NCBI GenBank assembly: GCA_036924285.1
Contig: JAYKYS010000001.1
Coordinates: forward strand, 41,849,501-41,913,500
Direction of reading: 5' to 3'
Length of the DNA stretch: 64,000 nucleotides
Source: Asterella californica
Taxonomy: Eukaryota; Streptophyta; Marchantiopsida; Marchantiales; Aytoniaceae
Positions 1 to 11,843 of the stretch are shown piece by piece. The notes beneath the pieces were generated by a model. It was not told the DNA's origin, searched no databases, and saw only the letters and a list, made by a program, of their open reading frames with translations. Both the position numbers and the translations under genes were made by a program. Numbering within the stretch: the stretch's first letter is position 1; every line of letters begins with the position of its first letter.

Positions 1-2390
1 GTGCACGGTTCCGATCAACGTTCTGATAATTTTAGGCTTACGGAAAGTAGCGATTCTCGTAGGATAGTACCAGGTTTCTCTGAAAACTTTTGAGGTAACG
101 TTACGAGGATTACCGGAGCCTTCATTTTTCGAATTTTAGACGCCCTATTAGTACACAGGATGACGGCCAATCGACATGACAATTGTTGTCTTCGACCGTC
201 AAACGTAGACACTTCAGCGGGGTATGTTTGGGGTAGACCCGAGTGTGAAGTTTGTCCTAACCGATAAACTGTTCGACAGTTCAGCTTAACTAGCCTTAAA
301 GGTAACTTATCGGAGTTCCTTGAGGCCAACGGTTCCAGGGTTAGCGGGCTTTTCGGTAGTCATCTACCATTGTATTTTTTCTAACCGAGTCACGACTTAC
401 GAGGACTTAGATCTTGTTGTCACAAGGCGATGGAGACTCGTTGCCTCCAGCGAAACGTGGCAGGCAGCAGCCACACGTGTGGTACAATGACGGCTCTATA
501 AACATAGTACCACAGACTTGCATACGTAGACAGCTTAATAGTATGGGTTGGGACGGCGGAACAGTCCGAAACAATCATGAGACCTAGACGGTTGCCTGAA
601 CAGATGTCGTTCGAGAGGACACCGGCTCAGATGCTCGAATGCACAACTCTAGCAACTTACTAGCCGGCACGTGCGGAAGATATTCAGATTGTTTGGAGAA
701 ATATGTTCGCACATCTGCTTGATGGATGGCTTTGAAATGGACGTGATTCCTTCATTAGCTGCTATTTTGATTTTGATCATCAAGGAGAATCCAGACGTGA
801 ACGGGGAGTGGGTCTGGAGAAACTCTCAAGTTGTAACTCTTCTTGACACCTGGAGAATCTCATCTTCAGCTTCGCAGGGGACAGGTTGCCTGGAAAGGTT
901 TTAGGAGAAATTTCTTTTATCAGTCCGGAAAATATCTCAGAGGGTCGTTCCACCGTGGTTGCTCTTGATTTCTAACGACAGTTTGGACTTCACCCGCGCA
1001 TCCGTCTTAGGGATATCAACTTTGTGGTGACTAACGACGTGCCGCTGCTCGACGGCATAATTGTGTAAGTCCACAGTAGATGTATGGAAAGCTTTGGAAC
1101 CGAAATTATTGACTTTGACAGAGTTGGAACTCTTGTGGTTCTGCCGGAGCTAACACACACTCCACTGGATATATACAGCTTCAAAATATCTTTTCAGAAC
1201 AGATCATTCCCGTTAGAATGCAGACAAAAGCTACCCTGAATATTCTGGTAAAGGATCTTCACGTACACGCCAGATGTGGAGCAGGGAAAATGTATGACGA
1301 AAGTGCTGCATAAGTAAGTTTCAAATAAAAGGTTCGGGGCATCCTCTACCCCTAGGAAGGAACATCCTCCTGTTTCTGGCACAAGTTCCGGTTCTGCCAA
1401 AAGTTTGAAAATTTTCTCCGGTTACATGGTGGATATAACCCTCGAATTTAGAGCTCACAAAACTAAAAGGATGGTGATCATGAGGTTGCAACAGGAGAGC
1501 GCTCTCCGGTTGTAACCTACATGTATGTCCGGCTGACTGGCGTTGTAAACCTTCTATTACCACGATTGTGATTGTCTCTACAGCTGCCGTGTTGGTGTTA
1601 CTTTAGTTAGTGTTTACACTACGTCATACGAAGTTTGGTCTTAATTAGATACCGACCATACGTCCAAGCTTTTGAGATCTTACGTTCTGAGTGAGACTTC
1701 AGTTCTTGCTATGAACGCTGATAGTCATACCATAATTCCATGATGAAGTCTCACCTCACGTACCTTCAGCTGCTACCTGTCTTTCCCCAGACGAGCCAGT
1801 TATTGTCTGCCATCCAGCCCGAAAATTAGGTCTGTGAGGTTCCATCGGATGATTTCTAGTTTATGGTGTTCTCTAAAGATCACATCAATTGATAACTAAC
1901 CCTCAATTGAAAAGCTTCAAGCCTAAAACTATACAGTACTTGGATCTAATATGCCAATACATACTGTACTTCGATCTGAGATGAGCAAGAATACTGTTGA
2001 GCATACGGATGCTTCCCTACGAGGTCCAAAGCGTTGAGCTAGGCATAATTCATCATCCATGTACAGACTCTATAGTTGAGGATGGACGTCTAATGAATCT
2101 TTCTAATAGTGGACATGTATGTTCTTCATGACATTATAGCTAAACGATGGTTAGGTTAGGATTTCAGAACATTATATTGACTAGTCAATTGAAGGTCATA
2201 ACATTTTAATATATCTAATTTAGTTTATGTACTGTTAGTGTTGTATTCCAAATTTTGAGGGTAACGGAGCTTGAAGTAGCATATTTCATGTAATAGTGTA
2301 CCATGAAATATTTCATGTAATTGTGTTCAAGTATTTCCTGCATCTATGTTTAAACTCCAGTTTAAGTTAAAGTATATGGAAATGTGTTAA
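1..2390. other. No recognisable gene (left end of window)
   Basis: I see no conserved protein domain, RNA gene or transposon end here on either strand. Open frames are short (under about 105 codons) and none reads like a known family. Short local duplications occur, for example two copies of a 'atttcatgtaat' phrase near 2282-2325. The stretch could hold exons of a gene I do not recognise, since introns in this genome are long. Confidence 0.5.
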
Positions 2391-4280
2391 GATTATGCAG
2401 ATAATTGCTCCTCACGTTTCCTCTGGAAGCGCACCTCGGATGGATGTTCACTGTTCTGCTCTGTGGCCAGAAGCAGATCCTCCTAATTTTCCCTTCTTAA
2501 TACTGACTGAATTCTTTGTTTATTTGATTACGGTACACCCGAGAATGATATACTCTGCATACGCAGATTTGTTCGCACTGCATTTTTACGTATCTTCCAT
2601 ATTGCACTTCCATACCTGGGAGTACCGTCTCTGGCAATGTGCTCTGTGGTATACATTTCCGGTTACAGACATTCGCTGACTTGACGTTTGAACTTAACGT
2701 ACCTTCACAACCCTCTTGGGCACTCACTGTGTACTTCTCCGGGTTCACTGCGTTTTGGGGTTTTACCTTTAGTATGTGGGCGTGGTTCCTGATGCGAACT
2801 GCCATTACCATTTACTAACGAGATGTGTGTATGAAGTCAGGGACAATGTGGAGGTGCATGCAAGGATAGTGAGAATACCAGCATGCTCTGCGTGCATATA
2901 TGTTGTATTACGTTTTGAGTGTACGCCTACTCATTACCTACAGCTGTGTTATTGAGTTTTGAATCGAACACACGTCCAGATTTGCCCTTTCTACTGATAA
3001 CTTATGATGCTGGGGAGCACTCTCTCCTCCTTTCCTGATTTGTTCTGAAGGTTGTTTTATCATTTTCTCGTTCATTCATTCTAACTGCATGCTACTTAGG
3101 TTAAAGATTTCGCTCTTTGTGAACATATCAGAACATTAGAACGTCCAAAGACATAAATAGCTTGCACTCCATTTGATTGTTCAAATACGCCTTCTGGGAC
3201 GAGTACCTATGCTTGTTGATTGCCATGTTTACCGATCGTTTATGGACAGGTATGGATTCCGTTTTTCCGCTTCTTATATATCATTCGCTCATTTCATTCT
3301 CATTCATCTGAAATCATATAGAATTGCCTGTAACCTCTACCTTCTCCATGGGACAATCTGGTGTTGTAAGTGCTGGTTCAGTTATTCTCGGATGCCTCAT
3401 GTTTGCTTTTCCAGACGATGCATATTGTGTTTCTGTACCTTTATGTTTGTCATTATCTAGATAACTCGCCCTTCATGCACTCTGTTCTTATCGCTCTATG
3501 TTAGAGTGATAGCTGCTCTCTCGCTCATATCTTTAGGCATTGCATTTTGTACTTCCCTGTGTCATCTTTCCTGCACTTCCGTACCTGGCGGTACCATCTT
3601 GGAAATGTTGCTCCCTACACATTTCCCCTTGGTCCGACCTCGGTTACATCTCGGTTATATACATTCGCCAACTTCCCATACTTGGTTGAGGTGCATGCAA
3701 CGGGAGTGAGTTCTGCTGCATGCTCCGAGTGTATATTGTGGTAATTAGGTTCTTGAGTGTACACCTACTCAGTACCTAACTGCATCAGTGATGGACGGGC
3801 AAAAATACATTCTTCAGTGAATACCTCTGTCTGGCTCCTCCCTGTATTCACTCACTAAATCTGTCTTCACTCACTAACTTTGTGCTCCTCAACTCACTTC
3901 AACTAACTCTCTCCTGCGGAGGATTATTTGGCTATCTGTATCTACGTTTTGCCTTGATAGCCTTCGCTTCATTTCAAGATTCTATTATGCAAAGCTATAT
4001 TATGCAAAGCTAGTTTGTTTTCATTTCCGCATGGTGGTTAAATTTGGTTTTTACATTAGAAGCGATCAGACTGCAGCAGTACATATTGCAGTTGTTTTCT
4101 TGTCATTGCTCTGTCACATTCGACTTCATACCGAGGGGAACCTTTTCTGGAAATGTGCTTGCACTACACATTCCCATCGGCACACCCTCCGGTTATAAAA
4201 TAATTCGCTAACTCCAGTCGGCATGTTATCGCACATTCGGCCCCTAATTGATTCTCACTGTGTACTTGGCTTGGCTAATT

Positions 4281-4533
4281 GCGTGATACCCCTATACTAG
4301 AGAGTGGTCCTTGAGCATATCTGCCATTCTCGACGTATGAAGATAACAGTTGGCCCCTAATTGCTTCTTACTATGTACGGCTCCGTATTTACCTCTGTAC
4401 GAGAGAGTGATCCTTGATAAAATCCGCCATTCTCGACGTATGAATATATGCTTGGCCGGGCTAATTGCTTGATACCTCTATACTAGAGAGTGGTCCTCAA
4501 GCATATCTGCCATTCTTGACGTATGAATATAAC
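4281..4533. repeat. Three-copy diverged tandem repeat, ~90-100 bp
   Basis: Three successive units contain 'agagagtg(g/a)tcct' followed by 'ccattct(c/t)gacgtatga', ending near 4340, 4443 and 4527. Copies one and three are most alike. It lies inside the family B cluster and has no coding signature. Confidence 0.75.
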
Positions 4534-4792
4534 TTCTCATACCAAGTTAGCATACATGTTTACCACTCTTTGTGACTCACTTTGTACTTGCATCGGTTCA
4601 AAACTATTAGGGGGTTTACCCAAGTGTGCGGGCGAATTTACTGTCTTTACCCGTGTACCAGTATATCTAATTCGTCTCATTAGAACATCTACGGGTTAGA
4701 ATAGCTCGCCGTCCATCTAGTACAGGTACTATATATTGTTCTTTTACACTTGAGGGACTTGTCTTTACCGAAATGTGCTGTTTGTTACACAT

Positions 4793-4912
4793 TTCCACAC
4801 TCTTCCCACAGATTCTTCACTTATCCTGTAATACACATTATTCGTCCTTCATTCTCCTAGTTATGTATTTCCCAACACTCTTCCCTCATATTCTTCACTT
4901 ATCCGGTAATAC
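4793..4912. repeat. Two-copy tandem repeat, ~76 bp period
   Basis: The phrase 'ttcttcacttatcc(t/g)gtaata', preceded by 'cactcttccc', occurs twice, near 4797 and 4873. The copies differ by a few substitutions and one or two small indels. Confidence 0.7.
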
Positions 4913-5541
4913 AATTATTTTCCCTTTCAATACCCCCTATTCTCCTGGCTATGGATTTCCTCTCGGTTACAGATTCACGGGGTTACCTTCTAGTTGTATG
5001 TGGATGGATAGCTCTTGGATTTTGCATATATATGCATAGACCGTTATGTATGTAAGGTGCGCATAGGCCCGCTACTAGCGCCTAGCGTATTTGCGGTACT
5101 AGGCCTGACTAACACGGTGAAATTACAGTTTTTGGACCCCTATTCTTTTCTTGTTCCCGATAGCAATCCTATACCCTGGAGTGGTTGCCGCTGTTGATAA
5201 ATCGGGGTCCAGAATAAAATACTAGAAATCGCAAACTAAATCAACTAAGTTCTCTTTGTGGGTGCTTCAGTTGAGTACATTGGGGTGTTACTTCTGGGTT
5301 CCACCTTTGACCAGGCTCTCGCTCTCGCACAAGGGTTGTTGTCTTCCCACTGGCGGATAACTTGGCTCTCACAAGACGTTTCTTATTCCCAGATACTCGG
5401 TTGTCTAAGAGGTCAAGGAGCGTTAATGAGGTAGCAAATGTATTTTACCTATCAAAGGTCTGGCGGGTCTTACCAGACGTGTTCTTTTTCTGCAAACCGA
5501 CGGGAACTCTCTGGATGTTTTCAAAGGGATGAAGAAACTTT

Positions 5542-5684
5542 GAGGACCGTTAAGTGATAGACATCACATCTTCAATCTCCATCTTGAATTTCGATGGGCA
5601 GGAATGGCCCTCGAGGACAGTTAAAGGGATAGACATTACACCAGCAATCTCCATCTTGAATTTCGATGGGCAGGAATGGCCCTC
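5542..5684. repeat. Two-copy tandem repeat, 71 bp
   Basis: Two head-to-tail copies start at 5542 and 5613. The last 43 bases of each unit (from 'caatctccatcttgaattt' to 'gaatggccctc') are identical, while the first part has several substitutions, suggesting partial homogenisation. Confidence 0.85.
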
Positions 5685-5699
5685 GAATGCCTGCGCGGC

Positions 5700-8650
5700 A
5701 TGAGGATGCCTGTTGTTTGGTCTCTTGAGTGTAAAGCTAAACAGTTGGAGGATTAACTGAACAGCAGGTTCTCTTATGTTTATGCACAACAAGGCATCCA
5801 CACGAGAAACGTGGCTGTCAGCTGGATTCGAATACGAGCACGTTTGTCCCAGAGTTGCCTTAGGTTACCGCCTTGTTCTTTGTACGCCCAAGCTGTGGCA
5901 GGGTTTAGCTTCAGATAATTGTATCGTCGAGACTGAGCTCTGAAAGACACCGCTTACGGAGAAGCCGTGTAGCCAGATGTGTTGTGTCATGTTTCCCGGA
6001 AGGAGCTCCAGTATCGGTTGGAATTAATACAGGCAGCCTGGTCGACATTACCACCGTGCACCAAAAGAAGTTGCTTCCAACCTTATACCTCTTAGTGAGT
6101 TCACTTCCGTTGTAGTGAGCTTTAGCGCCTTTACCTGAGTGCACTCACGTGACAACCACGGAATGAATGAGAGTTTAATTCCTAATTTGATCCTTCGTTG
6201 GACCAACAACTTTTTACTGTCCAAATTAGCTAGCTTAAATGAATCTTGAATAAAATATAAATAATTTGTTCCAATAACCTTTCCTGTTAAAGTCTCTTTG
6301 CTCCAACTGTAAGCTCCTGGTTTGAAGCCCAAGGGCAGGCCCGAGATTGGATGCCGAGGCGGTGGAGGACTGACACCTGTATCTGATTACAGTGAACCTA
6401 GCGTAGTGAACCATTCCACCAACATCAGGAGGACAACTTAACGCCTAGATTCCATACGTCTATTCGTAATAGACACTTCGCTAAAAGCTGAATTCAGCTT
6501 TGAAACAATTAGGCAGTTCAACTGTGACACGGTTTAGCAAATATATGTACTTTTAGATGTTAAACTGAAATGGCTCAATTCAGGTTAATAGTACGTACCG
6601 TCTCTTTGTCAACGTTGTACTACGGTTGTAGGACGGTTCCATATACTAAGATACGCTATACACGGCTATACTCCGTGAGTCTGTCAATAGAATGGATATC
6701 CTGTATAAAATCGAATGCCGTAGCCTTCGACCATAAACCCCGCCTTGGTTGGACGGTGCTCTCCAGCAATAGTAGATAGACACGAAGTACGGTAGAGCCA
6801 TGTTCAGCAGAACCAACGAGTTGAGTGAAAGGAATTAATGTCTCACATAACTGCAGTTAGGATCTTGTCCAGATTTAGACAACGACTGGCGACAAAACGT
6901 TAATCGATCAATCGAGTCGCGGTGAGAACACAGAGTCCCTCACTACACACTGTCTTGGTAACTCAGTTCCATAGAATTTCCAGTGTCCTGTGCGCACACT
7001 GGATACTCGACAGCATCTGTGTCTCGACCGTCATAATTCTTTTTCTTTCTCTTTGTTGAAGCGAGAGGAGAGAAAATTTTATTCCAGCCACCGCCAAAGG
7101 GGAAGCAAAGGCCTCGCCAGAAACCCTATATTTTTTATTGCCAAGCAGAATTGTGGTACCGTGGTAGTAACAAGAGGGCCCGTGACATTGCCTGTAATAA
7201 TGGTAGTTTAGTCGAGCATACAAGCAGTTGTTGACCAGTGCCGTCTATATTGATGAAAATGATCTGAATTGGCATATCCCGCAAAGGAGCGGGGACTATA
7301 ATAATCACAGAAGGTGCAATATGTTAAGTAGTAGTAACGTTAACACAGGCTAGTCGAGCCGCGAGGACCTCTGTGGACCAGGTGAGAAGCTTCCCACGGT
7401 ATCCCACCGTGTCGTCCTATGGACACTCAAATGTAACTTTGTTGTTACATAACCGTCTGTCACGGGCTTAACCCGCTTCATGGTTTACATTTAGCCGGAT
7501 ATTCATGTATGTGTCAGGTGAGGTGGTGATTCCGGGGAAATCTTACAGGTTCCGTAGCCGAGGTTGAAAGGTTCGGATGAATTCTGGAGACATGATCATG
7601 TAGCCTCGGCGTTACTGTACCAGAGTTGGGCTTCCCACGTGTTCCGTAGGGGCAGATAAGTGCGTCTTTGGTAGGCCCAAACAGGCCCCGAGAAGGACAC
7701 TTCCCAACCCGTGGGGAAGTGAATATGACACCGGGAGAAGGGCTACTGTAATTTTAAGCCAGGGATTGCGGGGCTTAGGGTGTTGGGTGTTTGGCTCTTT
7801 GGGTCCCTTTTTCCCCTTGTTTGGCTTGATGGGGTCTTCCTATCCGTTTGATATTCATTGCATCGCTTCTCCTCCTTTTTGAGCCAGGAGGAGTCTTATG
7901 GTTTTCCCCAAAAGGCTCTGTACTACAAGTATGTATCAGTTGGAAGGTCGGTCATCGAGGAGTCAACCTCGAAGAGGCTGCGGGGTGGTGTTGTTGAAAC
8001 TCTTGTTTCGTTGGGGGTTGTATATAGATTTGCCAAGGAGTACAGGTTAGAATGAACATCATTTGTCGAATCCTGATACAGCTGAAGTTCCCTTCAGAAC
8101 TGCCTACGATGACCTGAATCCAGTGATTCATTGAGCAAAAGTTGCGCTTCAGGATTGCATTGTGGTACTGAGGTTGCAGAGTCTCTTCCACCGCATGCGA
8201 GGGCTGTCAGAGGAGTTCACGGGGTGCAAGAGTGTAGAGATGGAACCAACGTGTTTACGTCTCTGTATCCCTGAAGCTACAAGTTGCGAGATTTTTGATC
8301 AGTTCTCGAGTCCTAGGGAAACCAGGAAGGTCGGGCTTCCGAAGGGACTATGGCTTTTGTGTTAGTACGCTGCCTGCTGCCTGCTGCGTAGTGCTCGGCA
8401 GGCAAGGATCCCCGTACTTTTGACCGGACAGCAGCAATTGTAGTTGTAAAAGTTTATGGAAGTCCACTTACCCCCTGTTTGTGCTCATAATCGAAAAGGA
8501 TATGAGTGAAGCCGGTGTAAATAAGAACTCCATCCGTCGTTGGGTGCGGCGTGGGGATGTGATGTGACTGGTTGGATTGTGGAATGGCGGTGAATGGTCG
8601 AAGCTGTAACGACAGAAGATGATTCTTTTCTGTCGTCATTCCCGTATCCA
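5700..8650. other. No recognisable gene; one fragment of repeat family A
   Basis: No protein family is recognisable on either strand. Around 6713-6766 there is a short copy of repeat family A ('gccttcgacca' to 'tggacggtgct'), which also occurs at 12.3-12.6, 23.5-23.8 and 44.9 kb. The rest shows nothing I can name. Confidence 0.45.
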
Positions 8651-8668
8651 AATTTCAGATAGCTTTGC

Positions 8669-8698
8669 TCACATTTTCACGGTACCGTGAAAATGTGA
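8669..8698. repeat. Perfect 30-bp palindrome
   Basis: Fifteen bases (tcacattttcacggt) are followed immediately by their exact reverse complement, centred on the KpnI-like GGTACC at 8681-8686, with no loop. No transposase or repeat boundary is visible beside it. Confidence 0.9.
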
Positions 8699-9983
8699 TG
8701 CAGAAGTCCACTTGAGAATACAGAGAGAAAGGAGAAGAATAGCTCAGATGGAAAGCGACTTCGTGAGGACTACCAGCTACCGGAGAAGCTAAGGTCGTGG
8801 ACTCTTTCACCGTGCCTCCCTTGAGCAACTTTGTTACAGACATGAAAGCCATGCAACTTACTCCAAACAATACTCTTTTGTAAGTCTAGAGCAAGCTCGT
8901 GTCTCCAGCACTTCCCAATAGACAGTTTTAACAGCACTGGGATGAGGATTGATGTGTCCCTTGAGCTCGAGCGCTTGAAAAAGCACCTATACGAGAGGTT
9001 GCTTTATATGTACCGCTCTCTGAGTTGGAATTCCCATTTATGTCGTACTTCCATATTGTATCCACTCTTGGCACGTCCTTACAGTACAGAAGACTCAAGC
9101 AGGCGGTGGGCGGATATTTTCACCCCCACGTAGTTCTCCTGTTGTTTGTGGAAGCGTTCTGCTGCTTGGTGCGCTGACTGACGTTTCCTAAAGAACAGAT
9201 AATCTTACTCATACGGGGTTGAAGCGAGTGGGGGTATTTAGATTCCAGTCACAGCCTTGGAGAGACCTACACATACTGTGAGAGCGTGGGCGTGTTTAAA
9301 GTGAATGTTAACATGAAGTACTTCCAGCGTTCACAAGGAGTGAAATGCGAAAATCTTTCATTGTGAATATGTTATCCGTGAATGGCTCCTTCCAAGTAAA
9401 GAAAAGGAGTACGGCAAATTGCGGATCACTCGGGAGAGGGCCTAGCTGGTATTCGCTGAAGGTAAACCTATTAGAAGCGTACAGAGACCTATGTTGAGAA
9501 CAACCGTTGCCTGGTTAAGTTGTGTACTGATCTATCAATCGGGTAATGTTGGACTCTCAGTTCAAGAGGTTGAGTAAGTGCTGGAACTTGAAGAATTGGA
9601 GGCGGCAAGGAGACGCCCGAGTCGACGAGCTCTCGACGAGTATAGGTATATTTCCTATATAATTATGCTTCTTATATAATATATGGACGGATTTGCGGTC
9701 TAGGGGGAATTGGTTTTTCTGCGATCTTGAACGTCCGACGTGACCTTATGTTCCTTCAGATGAGAGGAGAATTTGGGGAGGTGTGGTTAATCTGCATAAG
9801 AAGATATGTCCAGCGACCTCAAATACAGAATACCCAGTTCGTTTCCAGGATCACCTCATAGCTGGATTCGTTTGTCAGTTTTGTCCGTTAAAGTAAGGTT
9901 CTGAAAAGCAGAAGAGGCTGTTCATGAGAACTGCAAAGCCTGATCAAAGGTCTTCTTGTATATAATTGCCGTGGACTTTTAGA

Positions 9984-10058
9984 AAGGTTCTCTAAAGACT
10001 GGCTCTTCTACATCTGATCTGCCGTCCACTGTAGAAGAACCAGTCTTTAGAGAACCTT
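9984..10058. repeat. Near-perfect 28-bp inverted repeat, 19-nt loop (hairpin)
   Basis: Left arm 9984-10011 and right arm 10031-10058 pair at 27 of 28 positions; the single mismatch becomes a G:U pair in RNA. The loop is 19 nt. Size and pairing resemble a small-RNA foldback or a tiny MITE. The flanks do not extend the pairing. No coding frame crosses it. Confidence 0.85.
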
Positions 10059-10059
10059 G

Positions 10060-11280
10060 CTACGCGAAAGTTAATGTTTATGTGTATGCGAAGGTGATAG
10101 GAATGTGAGATCTGTGTCAGCTGGGGTAAAAATTATCGACAGGAGTTTCAGTCTAATCTGCCTGTAGGATGCGAGTTTTTACTTTTGCTGCATAACATAA
10201 GGAACAAAGTAGGAATGCAGGTACAACAGAAGGGCCGACCGGAAGTAGTACAACTGAGTGTGCTATCAGTTCTTATGGCGAGCGCATATTCTCGGTCTAC
10301 GCTGTCATACCTACGACTTAAACTTTGGTTTAGAATAATTAGTAGCTTGTGTCACGAGTCTGAAGTTTATGTGCAGTGCAGTAAACATGCAACCGGAGCT
10401 GTCACATAACTTTGTCCGGCTACCGGTATTGTGCCATCACAAAGAAACTTGGTTAAGAAAGGTGGAGAGGTTATAATAGCCAGCATCCTGCACATCCCGA
10501 GGCTTGAACTGAACGAAAAACTTTTGCCAGCCTCTGCCCAGCTGAGGAATGGGGAGGAGATTACAGGTAGTCGATGAACTGGTGCTGTCCCCATGGTGCC
10601 GGGTGAATAGTAAAGACTTAATAAGTTCGTTAGAAGAGATTCAGCAATGGGATCTCGGTTGGAGCTAGTTCGGTTTTAAGTTTTGAATCCTACTTGCGTT
10701 TTCTGTTAGATTTGGATAAGATATTTTGGAAAACCAGTGTAACCAGATATATGCAGCAGCCCTCTTCTTGACCACCGAGCTTTCTCTGGATTCGGCTGTC
10801 CGGTAACGGCCCGGAAGTAACTGAGTTGAAATCTCCCGGAAGGTCTTTTACCCAGTCTCGGACCGAGGTCTAACTTTTTTTTGGCATTAACTAGACGAGG
10901 TCGTTAGCATACCGGGAACACTCGCTGCGGAACGTTGGAACAACATCAGAGGTATTCTCCCCAGGAATTACAAACGGGGTACTACACAACTCTAGTTCTT
11001 CCTTTGGTGCATTTTGCAGGCTTTTCCTTTTCATGGACCTAGGAAGCTGGAGATCGGATTCGTGCTACTGTGCCCCTTGTGTTTTACGAGTTGTCTAGTA
11101 GAGGAGAACAGCTCTCTGATTCCCAGTTGTGCAATCGCGGTTCATGTCTTTCTGGCTTGTGATTCAACGTTTGTTCCAGTTCTTTTGTTTACACGTTTCA
11201 CCGGTTAAGGGGATTAGCGTACATTTTTACCCGAGCATTTAGTTCAAAATTATTCCGCCTGTGATCCGCTGTCTCCAAGG
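10060..11280. other. No recognisable gene (upstream of DPP III)
   Basis: No protein domain or RNA gene is recognisable. The stretch just upstream of 11844 probably contains the promoter and 5' UTR of the DPP III gene, but I cannot point to a TATA box or start site with confidence. Confidence 0.4.
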
Positions 11281-11302
11281 GTACATCAGAATTAGACATC
11301 TC

Positions 11303-11528
11303 TAATTGCATGCCTGCAGTGGTATTACAGGCATCGGTATCACAGTTTTGACATATATGTTGCGTTCAGTTCTGAACTGTTGTCTCCGGAATATCTTTTA
11401 TGCACATTCTCCAGGGGTTTGCGTTATTGAAACTCGTGTTGCCATACAATGCTGTTACCACGGATTGCCCCAACGGTAGTTCGCAACATATTAGTCAAAA
11501 CTGTGATACCACTGCAGGCATGCAATTA
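11303..11528. mobile_element. MITE-like inverted-repeat element, ~226 bp
   Basis: The left arm (11303-11364) and right arm (11482-11528) are complementary over about 47 bases. The left arm has an extra ~15 bases (near 11325-11339) that look like a local duplication. The spacer is about 117 bp. Ends read taattgcatgcctgcag inward. There is no coding capacity. The structure fits a non-autonomous DNA transposon of foldback or MITE type; I did not find an unambiguous target-site duplication. Confidence 0.6.
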
Positions 11529-11843
11529 AGATATTGAATTCTAACGAAACCTTAGAACTAAATATTGTGCTAAGGCAGAATATTTGTGAACTAAATACTC
11601 CAATAAAGATTTATGGTAACCTTCTCCGGAAGATCCCCAGATGATAAGGATATCATCTTCGCATCTCTCGTTTGATCTCGTCCGCTCACATTATATAGTC
11701 AAGCTAGTCCATGGAACGTGTGTGTAGATCATCTAGGGGGCTTCAGATTTCGTTCAAATGTTTCCCTTTGGTCTGTAGAGTATTATGTATCCAAGATAGT
11801 CGGACTGGACTTATTTCGTTGTCGCACTTCTGCAGGTCACATC

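Larger units (their letters stand above)
2570..5040. repeat. Cluster of decayed composite repeat family B
   Basis: This stretch contains copies of the same phrases that recur in the DPP III intron at 15-17.7 kb. A 'tacctgg...taccatcttggaaatgt' to 'cctcggttata' block is seen near 2610-2680, 3580-3690 and 4130-4215. A 'gaggtgcatgc' to 'cacctactc' block is seen near 2850-2940 and 3690-3775. A 'gtgcgggcgaa' to 'cccgtgtacca' block is seen near 4610-4665. Open frames through it share peptides only because the DNA is repeated; no known protein is visible. Confidence 0.65.

Noticed and set aside
4281..4533. CRISPR-like spaced repeats
   Set aside because: Repeats are diverged, only three copies, spacers share sequence, and the context is eukaryotic.
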